The notes: generated from the sequence alone by a model not told the origin. A DNA stretch of 52,165 nt from Monosiga brevicollis MX1 (GCF_000002865.3 NW_001865056.1:5303-57467); one strand, 5' to 3'; shown: positions 23,150 to 34,996, counted from the first letter of the stretch. Made by a program: numbers and translations.

Positions 23150-23290
23150 GGCTGCTACTATTACTACTACTACCTGCTACTGCTGCTACTACCTGCTGCT
23201 ACTACCTGCTGCTACTACCTGCTGCTACTGCTACTACCTGCTGCTGCTACCTGCTGCTACTACTGCTACAACCTGCTACTACTACTTCTG
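23150..23290. repeat. TGCTGCTACTACC minisatellite
   Basis: Irregular tandem copies of a unit near tgctgctactacc, mixing CTG and CTA triplets, span about 140 bases. The tract is purely intergenic. Confidence 0.85.
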
Positions 23291-24529
23291 TTACCCTCCT
23301 TGATCCTTGACTGCCCGCTTGCCATCTTCTCATGTCAACTGTTCATCATCATTACTAATATGCTCATCGTTTGCTTCACCCGGCTTCAACTCACGAATGA
23401 GGGATGGCACGCAAGCAGGGTGGCGCCCCGATCCTCAACAAGCCGTCCTCTGGCACTCCTCCCGCACGTCAAAACTCCAAGGACCCGAAAAAAAAAAAAA
23501 AGGGGTCGGCTGTCTTGCAACATTGGCTTGCCATGACCTGCCTTGCGTCAGAAGACAGCGCAAGCCTTCATAAGCCTGAACAATATTGCGAGCAGCCAGC
23601 CATCTCGTCGTATGCACCGGTGAGTTCATGAGACGCTTCAAGCAATCAATCGTCCCCATGGGCAGCTAGCTACCCATGGAGCATTGCAGAACCATACGAT
23701 CCTCCTCTGGTCGAGCTTGATGGACGAGCCGCATCGACATCCGTTCCCAACCCACCCATCCAACCCCTACACACATGTACATCCTCTCAGGATGCACGCT
23801 ACCACGCACGCAGCGCTCCTTCACTCGCTGCTGTCGATCTCGTGGCCACCAACTCCCGCTGCCGTTCCATGAGCCATGTCGCAATCAAAACCAATTTCCC
23901 ATACGAATGTTCATCAGAAAGGGAAACTGCAACAACTCCAAAAGTAGCTGCAGAAGCCTGGCATACAATCGTAAGCAAAAGCGTTAGGTGGCATCAATAT
24001 GTGTAGCATACACAACTAAAACTCGCCTCCACCTGCCCGGTATATTAGATAGTAGGGGTTTGTTTATTTTATTTCAAACTGTAATCTGTGTCACACTCTC
24101 GCGTTGTTTGTTGGGAGTCAAGTTGAGGAGTACATGTTCACGTCATCTCATCGTGTTGCATTCTCAATTCCTTGACGACGAGTGTGCCGGGCGTTTTCTC
24201 TCTGCTTTTGCTATTGGTGCGTGTGACGCTGAAACGGCAGCGCCCTCGCGCCTTTGCCCGCCAAGAGGTCCGAGAGGGAGGTTAGCTACAAGGAACTGGG
24301 AAGGTGGATTGAGCTGGATGAAGACAGGATAAGCGCCTGGACGACCATACAGGCCGGCTCACGCCATGCTTTCGCACGCCCAACCGCTTCGATCATCGCA
24401 GACTTGTCATCGCACGCGTGCCCGCGAGCCCTCGGCTCGCTCTCTGCCCTTGTCCATTCACACGACCACGGATCGCCTGTTCTCATTCCCATCAACAACA
24501 GCTGTTGATTTTGATTCACCATCGCCACC

Positions 24530-26887
24530 ATGGCCAAGCAGGTCCTTCAAGGTATGCCCCGCATCGCGCACGCCCCTTCCTTGCTGGCCAGCTTGGTGAG
24601 CCTTGTCTCGGCGCCTCATGGCCGTGTTGCTTCAGTCTTTGAGACATACCAAAAGGCTCGCACCAACTTTGTGCAGACCGTGGCCGAACTCTCTTCGCGA
24701 TCACAAAACATTGATGCCTTGCAGGACGCAGGTGTGGACTCTTTGATGATCGCCTGCTCGCCCGCCTCTGTCAGCGTTGACGTCCCTCGCCCATCCTTCT
24801 TGACCCTGGGTTTATTCGGCACAGGTGTCATGTCGCTCTTGCGACCTCTGTTGATCGACTCTGTCCCCACCATTCAGCAGGTGCGTGCTCCATGTCAGCC
24901 CCTTGAAAAACCGCTTCCCCGTGCTCCTTGTTCTCACCAAGGTGTTCTTTGCCGCCCTTGCCCTCTCGGTTTTTCTTCCAATGGCCAGAGCGCGGCTCTT
25001 GCCCTTGGTCGCCTGGCGAATCACAGCGATGAGCTGGCTGCAGCCGTCGTTACCGATGACATTCTCCCGCAGCTCGTTTACGGTTTGGCCGAGCAAAACA
25101 GGTACGGTCACTCCTCCCCCCGCTCCACCCTTCAACGTCTTTTACGAAAAGAATTTGCCATCCCTCACCGCTCGGCTTGCATGAATCAAACTGCCCCTTC
25201 TTCCAACCTTCCTCTCTCTTTCTCTCTCTCCCCTCTTTCTGTCTCTCTCACTCTCTGGTCAGGTTTTACAAAAAGGCAGCGGCCTTCGTCTTGCGTACCG
25301 TTGCCAAGCACAGCCCCGAGCTGGCGCAGGCCGTCGTCGACTCGGGGGCCGTGGATGCTCTCGTGATCTGCCTCGACGAATTTGATCCTGCCGTCAAAGA
25401 GGCCGCCGCCTGGGCCCTCGGCTACATTGCCCGCCACAACACGCAACTGGCCCAGGCCGTCGTCGACGCGGGTGCCGTCCCCCTGCTTATTTTATGCGTG
25501 CAGGAACCCGAAGTGGCGCTCAAGCGCATCGCTGCCTCGGCCCTGGCTGACATTAGCAAGCACACCCCAGAGCTTGCCCAAACCATTGTTGACAATGGTG
25601 CCATTGCTTATCTTGCACAGCTTCTCGAAGCACAGGACACCAAACTGAAGCGACAGGTCCTGGCCGCGTTGAGCCAAGTGGCCAAACACACCGTCGACCT
25701 TGCCGAGCTCGTGGTGGAAGCCTACATCTTCCCAGCAGTCTTGCCCTCACTCAAGGATCCGGATGAGTACGTGCGCAAGAACGTCGCTACCCTTGTCCGC
25801 GACGTGGCCAAACACTCCGCCGAACTCGCTCAGCTCATCGTCAACTCTGGTGGTGCGTGCTGACTGGTTTGGCACACATGGGCCATCTTACCCCAATGTC
25901 TTCTCCTTATTTTGCTTCTCAACCCCCTGCTTTCCTTTCCCACCCTGCTCATTTGATTAAACCTTCCCACCTTCTTTCTGGATACTGCTGCAGGTGTCAT
26001 GGCTCTGGTGGATTACATCAATGAGGCTCGAGGCAGCTCGCTGATGCCTGCCGTCATGGCTCTCGGCTACATTGCCGCCTTTTCCGAGCGCCTGGCCATG
26101 TCGGTCATTGTGTCGCACGGCGTTGACGCCCTCGCCACCGCGCTGCAAAATGAGGGTGAAGACCACATTCGTGCCGCCACTGCTTGGTCTCTTGGCCAAA
26201 TCGGTCGACATACCCCTCAACATGCACAACACGTCGCCGAGGCCTCCGTCCTGCCGATCCTCCTCGACATCAGCCTGGCTGAGAACGCCAGCCCTGAAGT
26301 GCAGAGCAAGGCGTCTCGTGCTCTGCGCAACATCCTGCAAAAATGTACCTATCTTCCCGCCTTGCAATCCTTGCTCTCCAAGGCTCCACCGGAGATTCTG
26401 GAGAATGTGGTGGGCCAGTTTGCCAAGATCCTGCCCTCCGATGCCAAGGCTCGGAAACAATTTGTTACCTCTGGGGGCCTCAAGAAGGTCCGTTCCTTGC
26501 TTATGGCGCGCCCTTGGTCTGATAGCGTGCTGGCCGTCGCTTGACATTGCCTCACACCTTTTTGTTGCGTTGATACCCTCCTCCCCCCCCCAGATCCAAG
26601 AGATCAAGGCAGATCCAGAGACAGAACTGGGTGACGCAATCATGACCATCAACGAGTGCTTTCCCGAGGAAATTGTTCGATACTACTCACCAGGTTTGTT
26701 CACCCTTGGCGCACCACGCATGCCCCCAAGCATCATGAAACTCTTTGCACGTACACGCAACGTACCCGCTGATTTTTCAATGCCCCTGACTGACACCGTC
26801 CATGCATGTGTTTCCTTAGGCTATTCCAAGACCTTGTTGGAACGACTGGACGATCATACACCAGCCAGCCAGAAGGCGGCGGCCTAA
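24530..26887 (+). CDS. SPAG6: SPAG6/PF16, axonemal central-pair armadillo-repeat protein
   Basis: Eight exons, 24530-24551, 24636-24731, 24825-24880, 24989-25101, 25263-25852, 25994-26487, 26594-26693 and 26820-26887, join in phase and give 512 residues. Animal SPAG6 is about 509. The N-terminus MAKQVLQVFETYQKARTNFV is the family signature. It is followed by about eight armadillo repeats with highly conserved text such as AAALAL-type helices, FVLRTVAKHSPELAQAVV and EAAAWALGYIARHN. The end EEIVRYYSPGYSKTLLERLD is also diagnostic. PF16/SPAG6 stabilises the C1 microtubule of the central pair and is needed for flagellar beating. This tells us the organism makes a motile 9+2 flagellum. The first exon is only 22 bases. 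The gene sits convergent with the kinase gene. Confidence 0.97.
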
Positions 26888-27633
26888 GGCGGACATCCTG
26901 TTGCCATGACCTGCCATCTTTTTTTTTAAAAAAAAAACTTTGGAACAATCCACTGATGCCGCTGGTTGCGACCGTGGCCAGACTGCAGGCTACTCGTGGG
27001 GCGGGCTGGCCCTGCCGCTTCTTCTCGTCTAGGACCCGCTGTACTGACATCCTGGCCGAGGCGAGGTCATTGTGTTTTCCTCCTTTATTGTCTTCTTCTT
27101 GATGCACCGGCGTGGCTCTCTGCTCGCGTCGCCTCCTTTTTATTGTTAAACGATTTGTTCATCTCTTGGAAAGGGGTGGGACGGAAACTGGGTCAGCATC
27201 TCCCCCTCCAAGCGTTTTGACACACAGTGATGTGCTGAGTTTGTTTGTTCGTTTTCTTTTGAATCATGTGCAGCTGGTGGCATGGTTGGCTGCCCGTCTT
27301 GTGCTGATCCTGCATTTCGATGACCCCCCTTGCTGGCCTATGTTGCCACCCACGTTTCAAATTCGATTGCACGTCAAAACAATAATGATTTTTAACTCTT
27401 GTGTCCCGAGGGAAACAATTCACTCAAACGGGTGCAAAATCAAGGTGGACCGGACGCTGATTACACGCGCAGTCCATGAAACCAAAGAGCCACCTTGGTG
27501 CTGCACCAAGATGGAAAGGAGCCAAGCTCAGCTTGGCTCAAGACTTGCCCACAAAGAGGAGGCCAGGCTTTTTACCGCTTCCTGTGGGTCAAGGTCAAGC
27601 ACTCACCCTCAACTGGGCAATTCTCCGAATGCC
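26888..27633. other. Intergenic between convergent SPAG6 and kinase genes
   Basis: This holds two 3' ends. A ttttttttaaaaaaaaa inverted A/T run at about 26921-26938 just after the SPAG6 stop is the only notable structure. No exon is supported. Confidence 0.5.
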
Positions 27634-29364
27634 CTAGCAGGTGCAGACTCGAATAGCCTCTAGAGCAGCTGCCGAAAGCCATGGCTCATCGCATGGAGGC
27701 TTGGCCTCCGTGACCCCATTCGACAGATCAGCATACGCTGCCAGAGGCGGGAGTGGCAAGTGAGGGTTGGAGCCTCGCTCACTCCTATGATGAAGCAATG
27801 CGAGTGAGAGCTGGGCAAGGCTTAGGCTGTTGATCGGGGAACACATTTCCGCAAGCTGTGCCGATCGCAAAGCAAGGTGTGGCGTTTGAGGCAGAAAAAC
27901 CAACTTGGGCACGCCAGAGTGATACAGCGCATGTGCCTTGAGGCAGTTGTAGGCCGCAAACAAGTCATCATGCTTACGCTGCGACACAGGTAAGAGTGCC
28001 AGACCCAAACGCAGGCATCAGTTTGACCAGCAACTGTCAGCCAAAGGCCTGAAAACGCGCTGCTGGGCACCTGAGATAGATAGGCCGATATTCCTGCCTC
28101 GTCGACACCGCACAACTCGCCAAGTCGTCGCGTCGCCTGGGCGCGGGCAGCGCAGAGCTAAGCATGCGGGTGCGTGCACGGACCAGATCGTCGAGGAGGA
28201 GTGAGGTCCGCCGTGTTGAAAGAGGCCATAACCGGCATGCCGGCATCCAACCAACCTGCTTGTCCCAGGCAGCCTCTTGCAGATCAATCTCTTTGCGACA
28301 CCAGACGTGTTCACAGACAACGTCGATCGTTGGTCGAGCCTCGGGTTGAAACTGTCATCACAAGGGATGGGCATCAGTGACCAAAGTCAACAGGCACTGG
28401 TATGTCTGACCCTAATCCCGTAACGCGTCGATGTGCGCCACGCTTTCCCCCCTCTCCCTATCTGATCCCACCCCAGCCGTCCCTGGACATCTTGTGTTCT
28501 CTCCTGTGAACAGCCGCCTTCCACTGCGCCTCCAAAGCGACGGACCTCGAGCATTTGCCGTAAGAGGCGCTCCAGGTCGACGGAGATCCACGGCGGAAAT
28601 TGCACATGTAGGCGACGCCGAGCCCGCCGCATCTTAGCATCCCGCTGCTCCAACTCATCGCGTTGAAGGGAAGTGAGCGAGGCCTGATCCTCGTCTTCGC
28701 CCGCCAAGTCAAAGGGAAAATCGCCCGCGACCATGAGGAAGAGTATGACCCCGAGACTATAGACATCAGCCTTGCGAGGGTTGTAAGTGGAATTGTAGCT
28801 GACTTCTGGAGCACTGTAGCTGCGCGTACCACAACCGGTAGCACTGACAGGCGCGCTGTCATCGGCACTGGGCGCAGCCAGGCCAAAATCAATGAGACAG
28901 CAGTTATCGCCGTGCAGAAGAACGTTGTCAGCCTTGAGATCACGGAGCGCCAAGCCAGCGCGGTGGAATCCCTGCACGGCCAGGGCCAACTGGGCAAAGA
29001 GACGGCGGGCGTCTTTTTCGCGCAGGCGGTGGACTTCGTCAAGGCGGGTGGCGAGGTCGCCACCGGGTGCAAGCTGAAGCACAAAGAAGACGTGAAAATC
29101 ATCCTCGAGCCACTCGATCAGACGAATGGCAAAGGGAACGTGAGTGCCGACGCGCAGGCAGTAGGCCTCGAGGGCAGCGCTGCGGATCTCATCATCGGCG
29201 CGCAACCTGGCCTTGTTAAGAACCTTGATGGCCACAGGACACCGAGTCAGGCGGTGCACTGCTGGGTAAACGGTGGCGAAAGCACCTTCTCCGAGTTGAC
29301 CTTGAGCGCGACTGATCTCATACTTGCGGCTGAGCACCGGGCTGACCCAAGTCGAAGTGGCCAT
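27634..29364 (-). CDS. Protein kinase, Ser/Thr type, with C-terminal extension
   Basis: Four minus-strand exons, 29364-28546, 28351-28256, 28157-28071 and 27978-27634, are all joined in phase 0 and give 448 residues. The kinase domain occupies about residues 14-295. It has the glycine loop GQLGEGAFATV, VAIK lysine, catalytic loop ALRDLKADNVLL, DFGLA, YSAPEV and, across an intron, RPTIDVVCEHVW (subdomain XI). The usual His of HRD is Leu, while the catalytic Asp and the Lys and Asn are kept, so activity is likely. An acidic/basic insert lies before subdomain X (AGEDEDQASL to RARRRLH). The last 115 residues (RKHDDLFAAYNCLKAHALYH onward) match no domain I know. Overall it looks CAMK-like, but the group is not certain. 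Confidence 0.87.
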
Positions 29365-30031
29365 AATCACCCAACCCCGATGGTTCCTGACCCGCTCACC
29401 TGTCTCACTCCAGCCAAACGGCTCGTCCCATCCAGCTTCCGGCTACCAGAAGAGGCATGTCACGACCTCACACGCACACACACGCACACACGCACACACG
29501 CACACACGCGCACACACACGTTCGTCTGCCACCCCCTGCCCTTAGATCAGTGGCAATGGAAACGTCAATGTGAATATGGTGAATGCTTCTCTCTTTAAAA
29601 AAAAAATAAAAAATCTGCAAGGGGCTAGGCCCCTCTGTGACGGTATCTTGCTAGGGCCATCGAATGAAGCAAGTCGGCTAACAAGAGTCAAAAGTAAATC
29701 GACGCCCAGGGCTTTGACCAGGGCTTTGACAGGCAGTTGGGTTGTGATGGTTTCGGGTCGGATAGACTGGATGTGAGCAACGCGTTGAATTGGGTTTTGG
29801 AGAAATCGTTGCGCTCAAACGGGGCTGATTCCGAGAGCTGGTAACTAGGTTTACCAATTCACCAAGCACCAAGCCCGAACAAGAACAACCAAGAAGAGAA
29901 ACAACAACGCCAACGCGGCAGGTGGTCTGTGCATAGAGCCCATCGCGCCGATGTAACGGCTCGCGTCCAGGCCGGCAATCGACGGGACATCCACACACAG
30001 GGCCAGTCTGGCTTTGTTGGGGAAGCAGGTC
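29365..30031. other. Intergenic upstream of kinase, downstream of RPS18
   Basis: It contains a CACACG microsatellite (about 29471-29520), an A-rich run with a ggggctaggcccc hairpin at about 29620-29633, and a duplicated cagggctttgac at about 29706-29730. No exon is supported. Confidence 0.45.
29471..29520. repeat. (CACACG)n microsatellite
   Basis: CA dinucleotides with regular G interruptions run for about 50 bases. They lie 110 bases upstream of the kinase start codon. Confidence 0.85.
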
Positions 30032-30679
30032 TTAACCTCCTTTCTTCTTGGAGACACCGACGGTGCGGCCGCGACGGCCAGTGGTCTTGGTGTGCTGGCC
30101 GCGGACGCGGACACCCCAGTAGTGGCGGATACCACGGTGGAGGCGGATCTTCTTCATGCGCTCAAGATCGTCACGGAGCTTGACGTTGAGGTCGCTGGCC
30201 AGAAGCTGGGAGTAGGTGCCGTCCTTGATGTCTTTCTTGCGGTTAAGGAACCAGTCAGGGATCTTGTACTGGCGGGGGTTCTGCATGATGGTCACCACGC
30301 GGCGCACATCGTCCTCGGTCTGCTCGACGCCAATCACAAAAAAAAAGGCACCAGACGTGAGTCGGCGAGAAAAAAAACGACAGAAACATCCTCAGACCCT
30401 GGCCTGCATGCTTCACTGCACCCTCGCCAAGACACTGTTTGCCCGAGCCCACAGCGGCATGCCCGGCTGCATTGTTCATTGACATCTCGACAAATGCTAC
30501 GCACCAGTTCACCGGCACGGCGGCGGGTGCTGATTTCGGCCTTCTTGAGGCAGAGGTTGGAGTAGCGACGACCAACACCCTTGATGGCGGTCATGGCGTA
30601 CATGATGTTGCGGTCACCAGCAATGTTGGTGTTCATCACACGCAAGATGTGCTGAAAGTTTTCGGGCATTACCATCGAC
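30032..30679 (-). CDS. RPS18: 40S ribosomal protein uS13 (RPS18)
   Basis: Two main minus-strand exons, 30675/30679-30505 and 30319-30032, join in phase 0 and give 152 residues from the ATG at 30675, or 154 if a short upstream exon supplies the start. Family text is clear: [65 protein letters not shown] and the end [10 protein letters not shown]. uS13 sits in the head of the small subunit and contacts the large subunit and tRNA. A tag acceptor lies at 30682-30680, and the bases G TCG ATG that follow would read Met-Ser-Met-Val if the upstream exon ended in AT. That start would equal the animal MSLV start, with the initiation codon split by an intron. The upstream exon was not identified with certainty. 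Confidence 0.95.
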
Positions 30680-31313
30680 CTACGAGCAAGAAGCAAACCA
30701 TGGCAAACCATGAGCATCAAAGCTGAAAGAGGGCAGACTCATGATGCGCGCCGGAAAGCGTTTCCAAGCCCAGCAGATAAATGAAGGAGACAACGTTGCA
30801 CGCAGCAGAGGTAGACCGGTTGCGATGAAAACAGATGATGGATGGTGTGCAGGCGCACAAGGGGGGCCACCAAAGGTCTCGGTCTCGCAGGCCCTCTTCG
30901 ACACACGACGAGGCGCGATTCCGGACCACAGCCCGGGCAGGCGTCACACGCGCTAGCCTCAAGACATGACCCACACCACGCTCTGACTTCATCCCCTCTT
31001 TTGGAATGATCGATCCGAGCGCCAATGCAGGCCGCCGCCCATGTCCACGAGGCAAGCCATCACAAGACCCAATGCCCCGGCGAGCAGCGTTGACCCACGC
31101 GTAGCCCCCCGCGATTGCTTCAAACAGATGCACACATCGTCGCCCACTTGAACAAGCTTTCAACACACACACGCACACTCACACGCACACACACGCACAC
31201 ACAGACGGCCCTGTTCATCCATCCATCATTCACAAACAGGCAGCAATGGCGCTGCCATTTGAACCCGCGCCGCGGGCCAGAAACACAACAAAGGGGGAAG
31301 CAAGGTTACCGAC
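30680..31313. other. Intergenic upstream of RPS18
   Basis: This is the promoter side of RPS18, possibly with a small non-coding first exon. It contains a CACACG/CACACT microsatellite at about 31162-31203. No further exon was confirmed. Confidence 0.4.
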
Positions 31314-31448
31314 ATGGCTGGTGGTTATGCTGTTGAAGTCGCCGTCCGCCTTCAACACGAGCCAGAGAAAAGTAATAGTTTTGACGATGATTTTCCGCAT
31401 CAACCCGATACAAATTTCCGCCCACGAGAAGCTTGCTCAGTCTTCTAG
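31314..31448 (+). CDS. Candidate 44-codon small ORF ending in CAAX-like CSVF
   Basis: An ATG in good context (accgacATGG) opens a 44-residue frame that ends REACSVF and then TAG. The middle is acidic and polar (HEPEKSNSFDDDFPHQ). A Cys-Ser-Val-Phe end fits the CAAX pattern, and NFRPREACSVF faintly recalls the end of G-protein gamma subunits. That resemblance is weak and the protein is shorter than any known gamma. A competing frame is also open across the same bases, and a GTAATA donor-like site lies inside. It may be a real small protein, the last exon of something unrecognised, or chance. Confidence 0.25.
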   Translation: MAGGYAVEVAVRLQHEPEKSNSFDDDFPHQPDTNFRPREACSVF

Positions 31449-31591
31449 TCTCCGCTAGTATCTCATGAGACTCGTAAATTTTAGAAGTGTGATGGATTAC
31501 ACGCTTCCGCTTATACCTGTTTTTTCACTGCTTTCGTCGGCAGTTTCTTGCGCCGAGCCGTTCTGGGGGCGACGACGACGACGACGACACG

Positions 31592-34538
31592 ATGGGCCGG
31601 CCTGGGTGTTGCACGACCGTGCTGGGCCTCATCGCCTTGGCCTACGTGGGCGTAATGGTGGTCAATATTGCCGTCATCTGGTTCCCAACCACGTGTAGCC
31701 TGCCGGACAAGTGTTTGCAGCCGGCCTTTGATTGTGATCAGGCCTTGGATCTATACGTAGGTTCTTCCGCCCCCCCCCCTGCTCGTGTCCCGGCATTGCT
31801 GGTGGGCCGACTCCCAGTGTCCCCGTATTCGTCTGCCAATCATGTTTTGACTTGGTGGATACCCGAACCACAGCTGTACACGGGGCTCCGCGATCGCTTT
31901 TCTTTCAAGAAAATGGCTGAAACCGAGCCTGACCTGAGCATCTTCAATGTTCATCTGAATGAGTCCCGCACTTGGTCTGCGCTGCCCCCGCCTGCTCGAA
32001 TCAACAGACACTGCCACACCTTAGATGCCCCGCCCGACATCCTCTCACCATACCCGTTATCCCACCTCATCTCTGATCTCACGTTCCGGGCCCGTCAGGT
32101 CGGTGAGCCTTGCAGNNNNNNNNNNNNNNNNNNNNNNNNNNNNNNNNNNNNNNNNNNNNNNNNNNTAAAGGGGGGGGCCCCCCAAAAAGGTTTTTTCCCG
32201 GGCCCCGGGGGTTTTCCCCCATGTTTTTTTTCCCCCCCCCCCCCCCCCCCCCCCCCACTCTCAATCTGCCTAGCGTGCTTTGATATGCTGCCAATTTGGA
32301 TGACCACTGACTGACTCGGGCCCTTGCGCCCATGCACGCAAGGCTTTAAAGTGGAAGCTCAACCTGATTACTACGGCCAGATGAAGACGGTCTCTGTGGT
32401 CACACGGCTCACCAAGCGGCGCGTGCGCCAGGATCTCAACAAATCCATGCTTGTGGGCAGCGGTCAGGAAGCAACGGAAGTACAAGCCACAGCTGATCAA
32501 TTGACCGGCATTGATGGACAACCCGTCAATCACTGGCGCCTGCGTGCCCGCATGGAGCTTGTGACGGATGCCAAGGTGCGCTCATGGGCGGGCCGCACGC
32601 ACGGCTGTGCCTCACAGCACAGCTGGACCAGACCTCCTCACCCACATTTTGTGTCACGACATTTGCTGTTCCGATGGTGCCCATAGCTCTATCCGCGATC
32701 ACACAAGGAATGGCCTGTCAACCTGTTTTCGAGCCACGGCCAGTATCGCCCCCCTGCCCACATCAATGAGCTGGCTGCCTCCGAGTTCGATTGGCAGGTA
32801 TAGTCATGCAATGTGGTGGATTGACCAGCCAAACAACAAGGGAGGTCGCAGAAGCGTTGGCACATGTCCCCGTCAACCTAACGTGGCGTGTGGCTTCTCG
32901 TAATCTGGATGAATATGCCTGCAGCTCTTAAGCAGCAACGTGAGCCGCGGCAACGCCACCTTGGAGTTTGAGCTGCGGTGCGTCGTATGCATGGCCTTAC
33001 GCCATACCTATGGCCGGCACTCATGGTGTGCGGCTCGCTGCCGCTGTGATTGCTGATGCCACCTGATAGACCCATCAGCATGGGCCATTTGCGCTTCATG
33101 ACCACCATGGCCGATGCTTTGACCATGCTTCAAGACAACTATGGTTTCTCAGACAAGGTACTGGTCTAGCGCCGTCCAAGATCAGCCAGCCTCGGTTCAG
33201 GGCCACCAGCCTGGTTGCTTGCTCCCTGCCACCTCGTGACCTCTTATCTCCTCATGTCGGAACGTGCCGCTGCATATAGGATCTTGATGACGTCAAAGCC
33301 ATCTTTATCAACACCAACCTCCAGCTCCTTGCCCTCACCTATGCCGTTACCATTCTGCACCTGGTCTTTGATTACTTGGCCTTCAAAGTAGGTTGAGGCT
33401 GCACGCTTCCCCTTGCTCCTGCTTCGGTGGGCCCATCTTGCCTTCACCTTCTCGCTTCTCCGTTTGTGCCCATGCTCAGAACGACATTGGCTTTTGGAAA
33501 GGCCGCAAGGTAGGCCGTGCACGCATGTTTCAAGACCAGTAGCATCCGATGCCCAAGTCGCCGTAGCTTACGCTATGAAACCGTGCCTGCGCGACGATAC
33601 CGGGCCCCTCTATGGGCTCCTTCCAGGATTTGGCTGGCCTCTCGCGTCGTACAATTCTCTTCAACTTTGTTTGTACCCTCATCATCTTTCTCTACTTGCT
33701 GGATAACGACAGCACCAGCATGCTGGTGCTGCTCAGCGTCGGTGTGTCGGTCCTGGTCGACTTTTGGAAGGTATGTACCCCAGCTTGCTGATCAGGGAAG
33801 CTGAATGCAGCTCACGGGCTTTGTGTTGGCGGCTTATAGGTGACCAAAGTTCTTCGTACACAGATCGAATTCAATGGCCTGTTGCCTACCATCAAGTTTG
33901 AAGCTGGTTTGTCCGAGCCTGCTCAAATTCACGCGCCACCCTCTGTATTGAGACTCATCGCTGCTTCGTGAGGAATGGATAGTGCGTAGCCAAGCCGAGG
34001 ATGAAACAGAACAATTCGATGCCACCGCCATGGTCTACTTGGGCTGGGTCAGTACTCAGTCGCTGCCGACGAGCGCGCGCCGTGGCCGAGTCTTGTCAGT
34101 GAGGCGTATCTGACCCATTTGGCTCAAATTGGCTGGTTTAGGTATTGTTGCCCCTGGTGATGGGTGGAGCGCTGTACAACCTCGTGTACACCCCCCACAA
34201 GAGTTGGTACTCCTGGCTTTTGCAAAGCCTTGCCAACGGTAAGTCGCGCGAGTGCCAATACCTGCATGCCACGTGTCGGGTCACCATACTTGGGGCTTGA
34301 AACGCGCGCCCTCTTTTGAAAGGCCGTAGTTGCTTGCTGTTTTGACTCTGACCAGGCCAACATGGCATCCATGCGTGCGCAGGTGTCTATGCCTTTGGCT
34401 TTGTACTCATGACTCCGCAGCTTTTCATCAACTATCGGCTCAAAAGCGTCGCTCATCTCCCTTGGCGTGTCCTCATGTACAAAGTGCGTCCAGTTTTTGA
34501 GCAAAAGTGTTCCCACTACCGCCGGCGCCTCCACTCGT

Positions 34539-34585
<47 letters not shown>

Positions 34586-34996
34586 TGCCTGAAACCCGCT
34601 TTCAATGTCGGGCGGGTCTCGTTATCCGGTTCACGCTCTTATTTCATTCATTTTTCCTTTGCTAGGCGTTCAACACCTTTATTGATGACGTCTTCAGCTT
34701 TATCGTGACCATGCCGACGGCGCATCGACTCGCTTGCCTTCGAGATGACCTCGTCTTTGTGGTTTACCTCTACCAGCGCTGGTAGGAATGACACCCGCCA
34801 TTTTGAATTCTTCGGTGTGCCACCCGCGCTTGCAGACAAAGTGGCTGACACGCGCTGGGTTTGTGTTAGGCAATATCCGGTCGACAAGGCGCGTGTCAAC
34901 GAGTATGGATTTAGCTATGAGAAGGACGATGGCACGCCCGACGTGGCTGCCGTGGACCAAGCGCCCACGTCAGCGGCTGAAAAGAAAGAACAATAG
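31592..34996 (+). CDS. CLPTM1/CLPTM1L family membrane protein, interrupted by an assembly gap
   Basis: The gene starts at 31592 with a signal anchor (VLGLIALAYVGVMVVNIAVI); the first exon ends at 31756. A second exon follows 31873. The gap at 32116-32165 removes part of the luminal domain. After the gap the exons are 32343-32575, 32708-32797, 32925-32977, 33070-33157, 33280-33387, 33480-33509, 33627-33770, 33840-33906, 33983-34047, 34142-34238, 34383-34483, 34666-34781 and 34870-34996; phases close throughout. Diagnostic text includes FDYLAFKNDIGFWKGRK, LVDFWKVTKVLRTQIEF, SWYSWLLQSL, GVYAFGFVLMTPQLFINY, KSVAHLPWR, FNTFIDDVFSFIVTMPT and YPVDKARVNEYG. It is closer to CLPTM1L, which is reported as an ER lipid scramblase acting on GPI intermediates. 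One exon is only 30 bases. Confidence 0.93.
32116..32165. other. Assembly gap (50 N) with low-quality flank
   Basis: Fifty undetermined bases lie inside the CLPTM1L-like gene. The roughly 90 bases after the gap are a run of homopolymers (G, C, A, T and a C-run of over 25). This looks like poor base calling at a contig end and should not be interpreted biologically. The true gap size is unknown. Confidence 0.95.
34541..34582. repeat. Poly-T tract (42 T) in CLPTM1L-like intron
   Basis: An uninterrupted T run lies between the exons ending at 34483 and starting at 34666. It may include the polypyrimidine tract of that intron, although it is about 80 bases from the acceptor. Confidence 0.9.

Larger units (their letters stand above)
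22667..24529. other. Divergent promoter region, LRR gene (-) and SPAG6 (+)
   Basis: About 1.86 kb without a supported gene. It includes an AT-rich island at 22925-23105 (listed separately), a CTG/CTA minisatellite at 23150-23290, and ordinary GC-rich sequence up to the SPAG6 start. No RNA gene was recognised. Confidence 0.45.

Noticed and set aside
23078-23536. Tyr/Leu-repeat open frame of 152 codons
   Set aside because: It is a translation of the CTA/CTG minisatellite joined to intergenic sequence.
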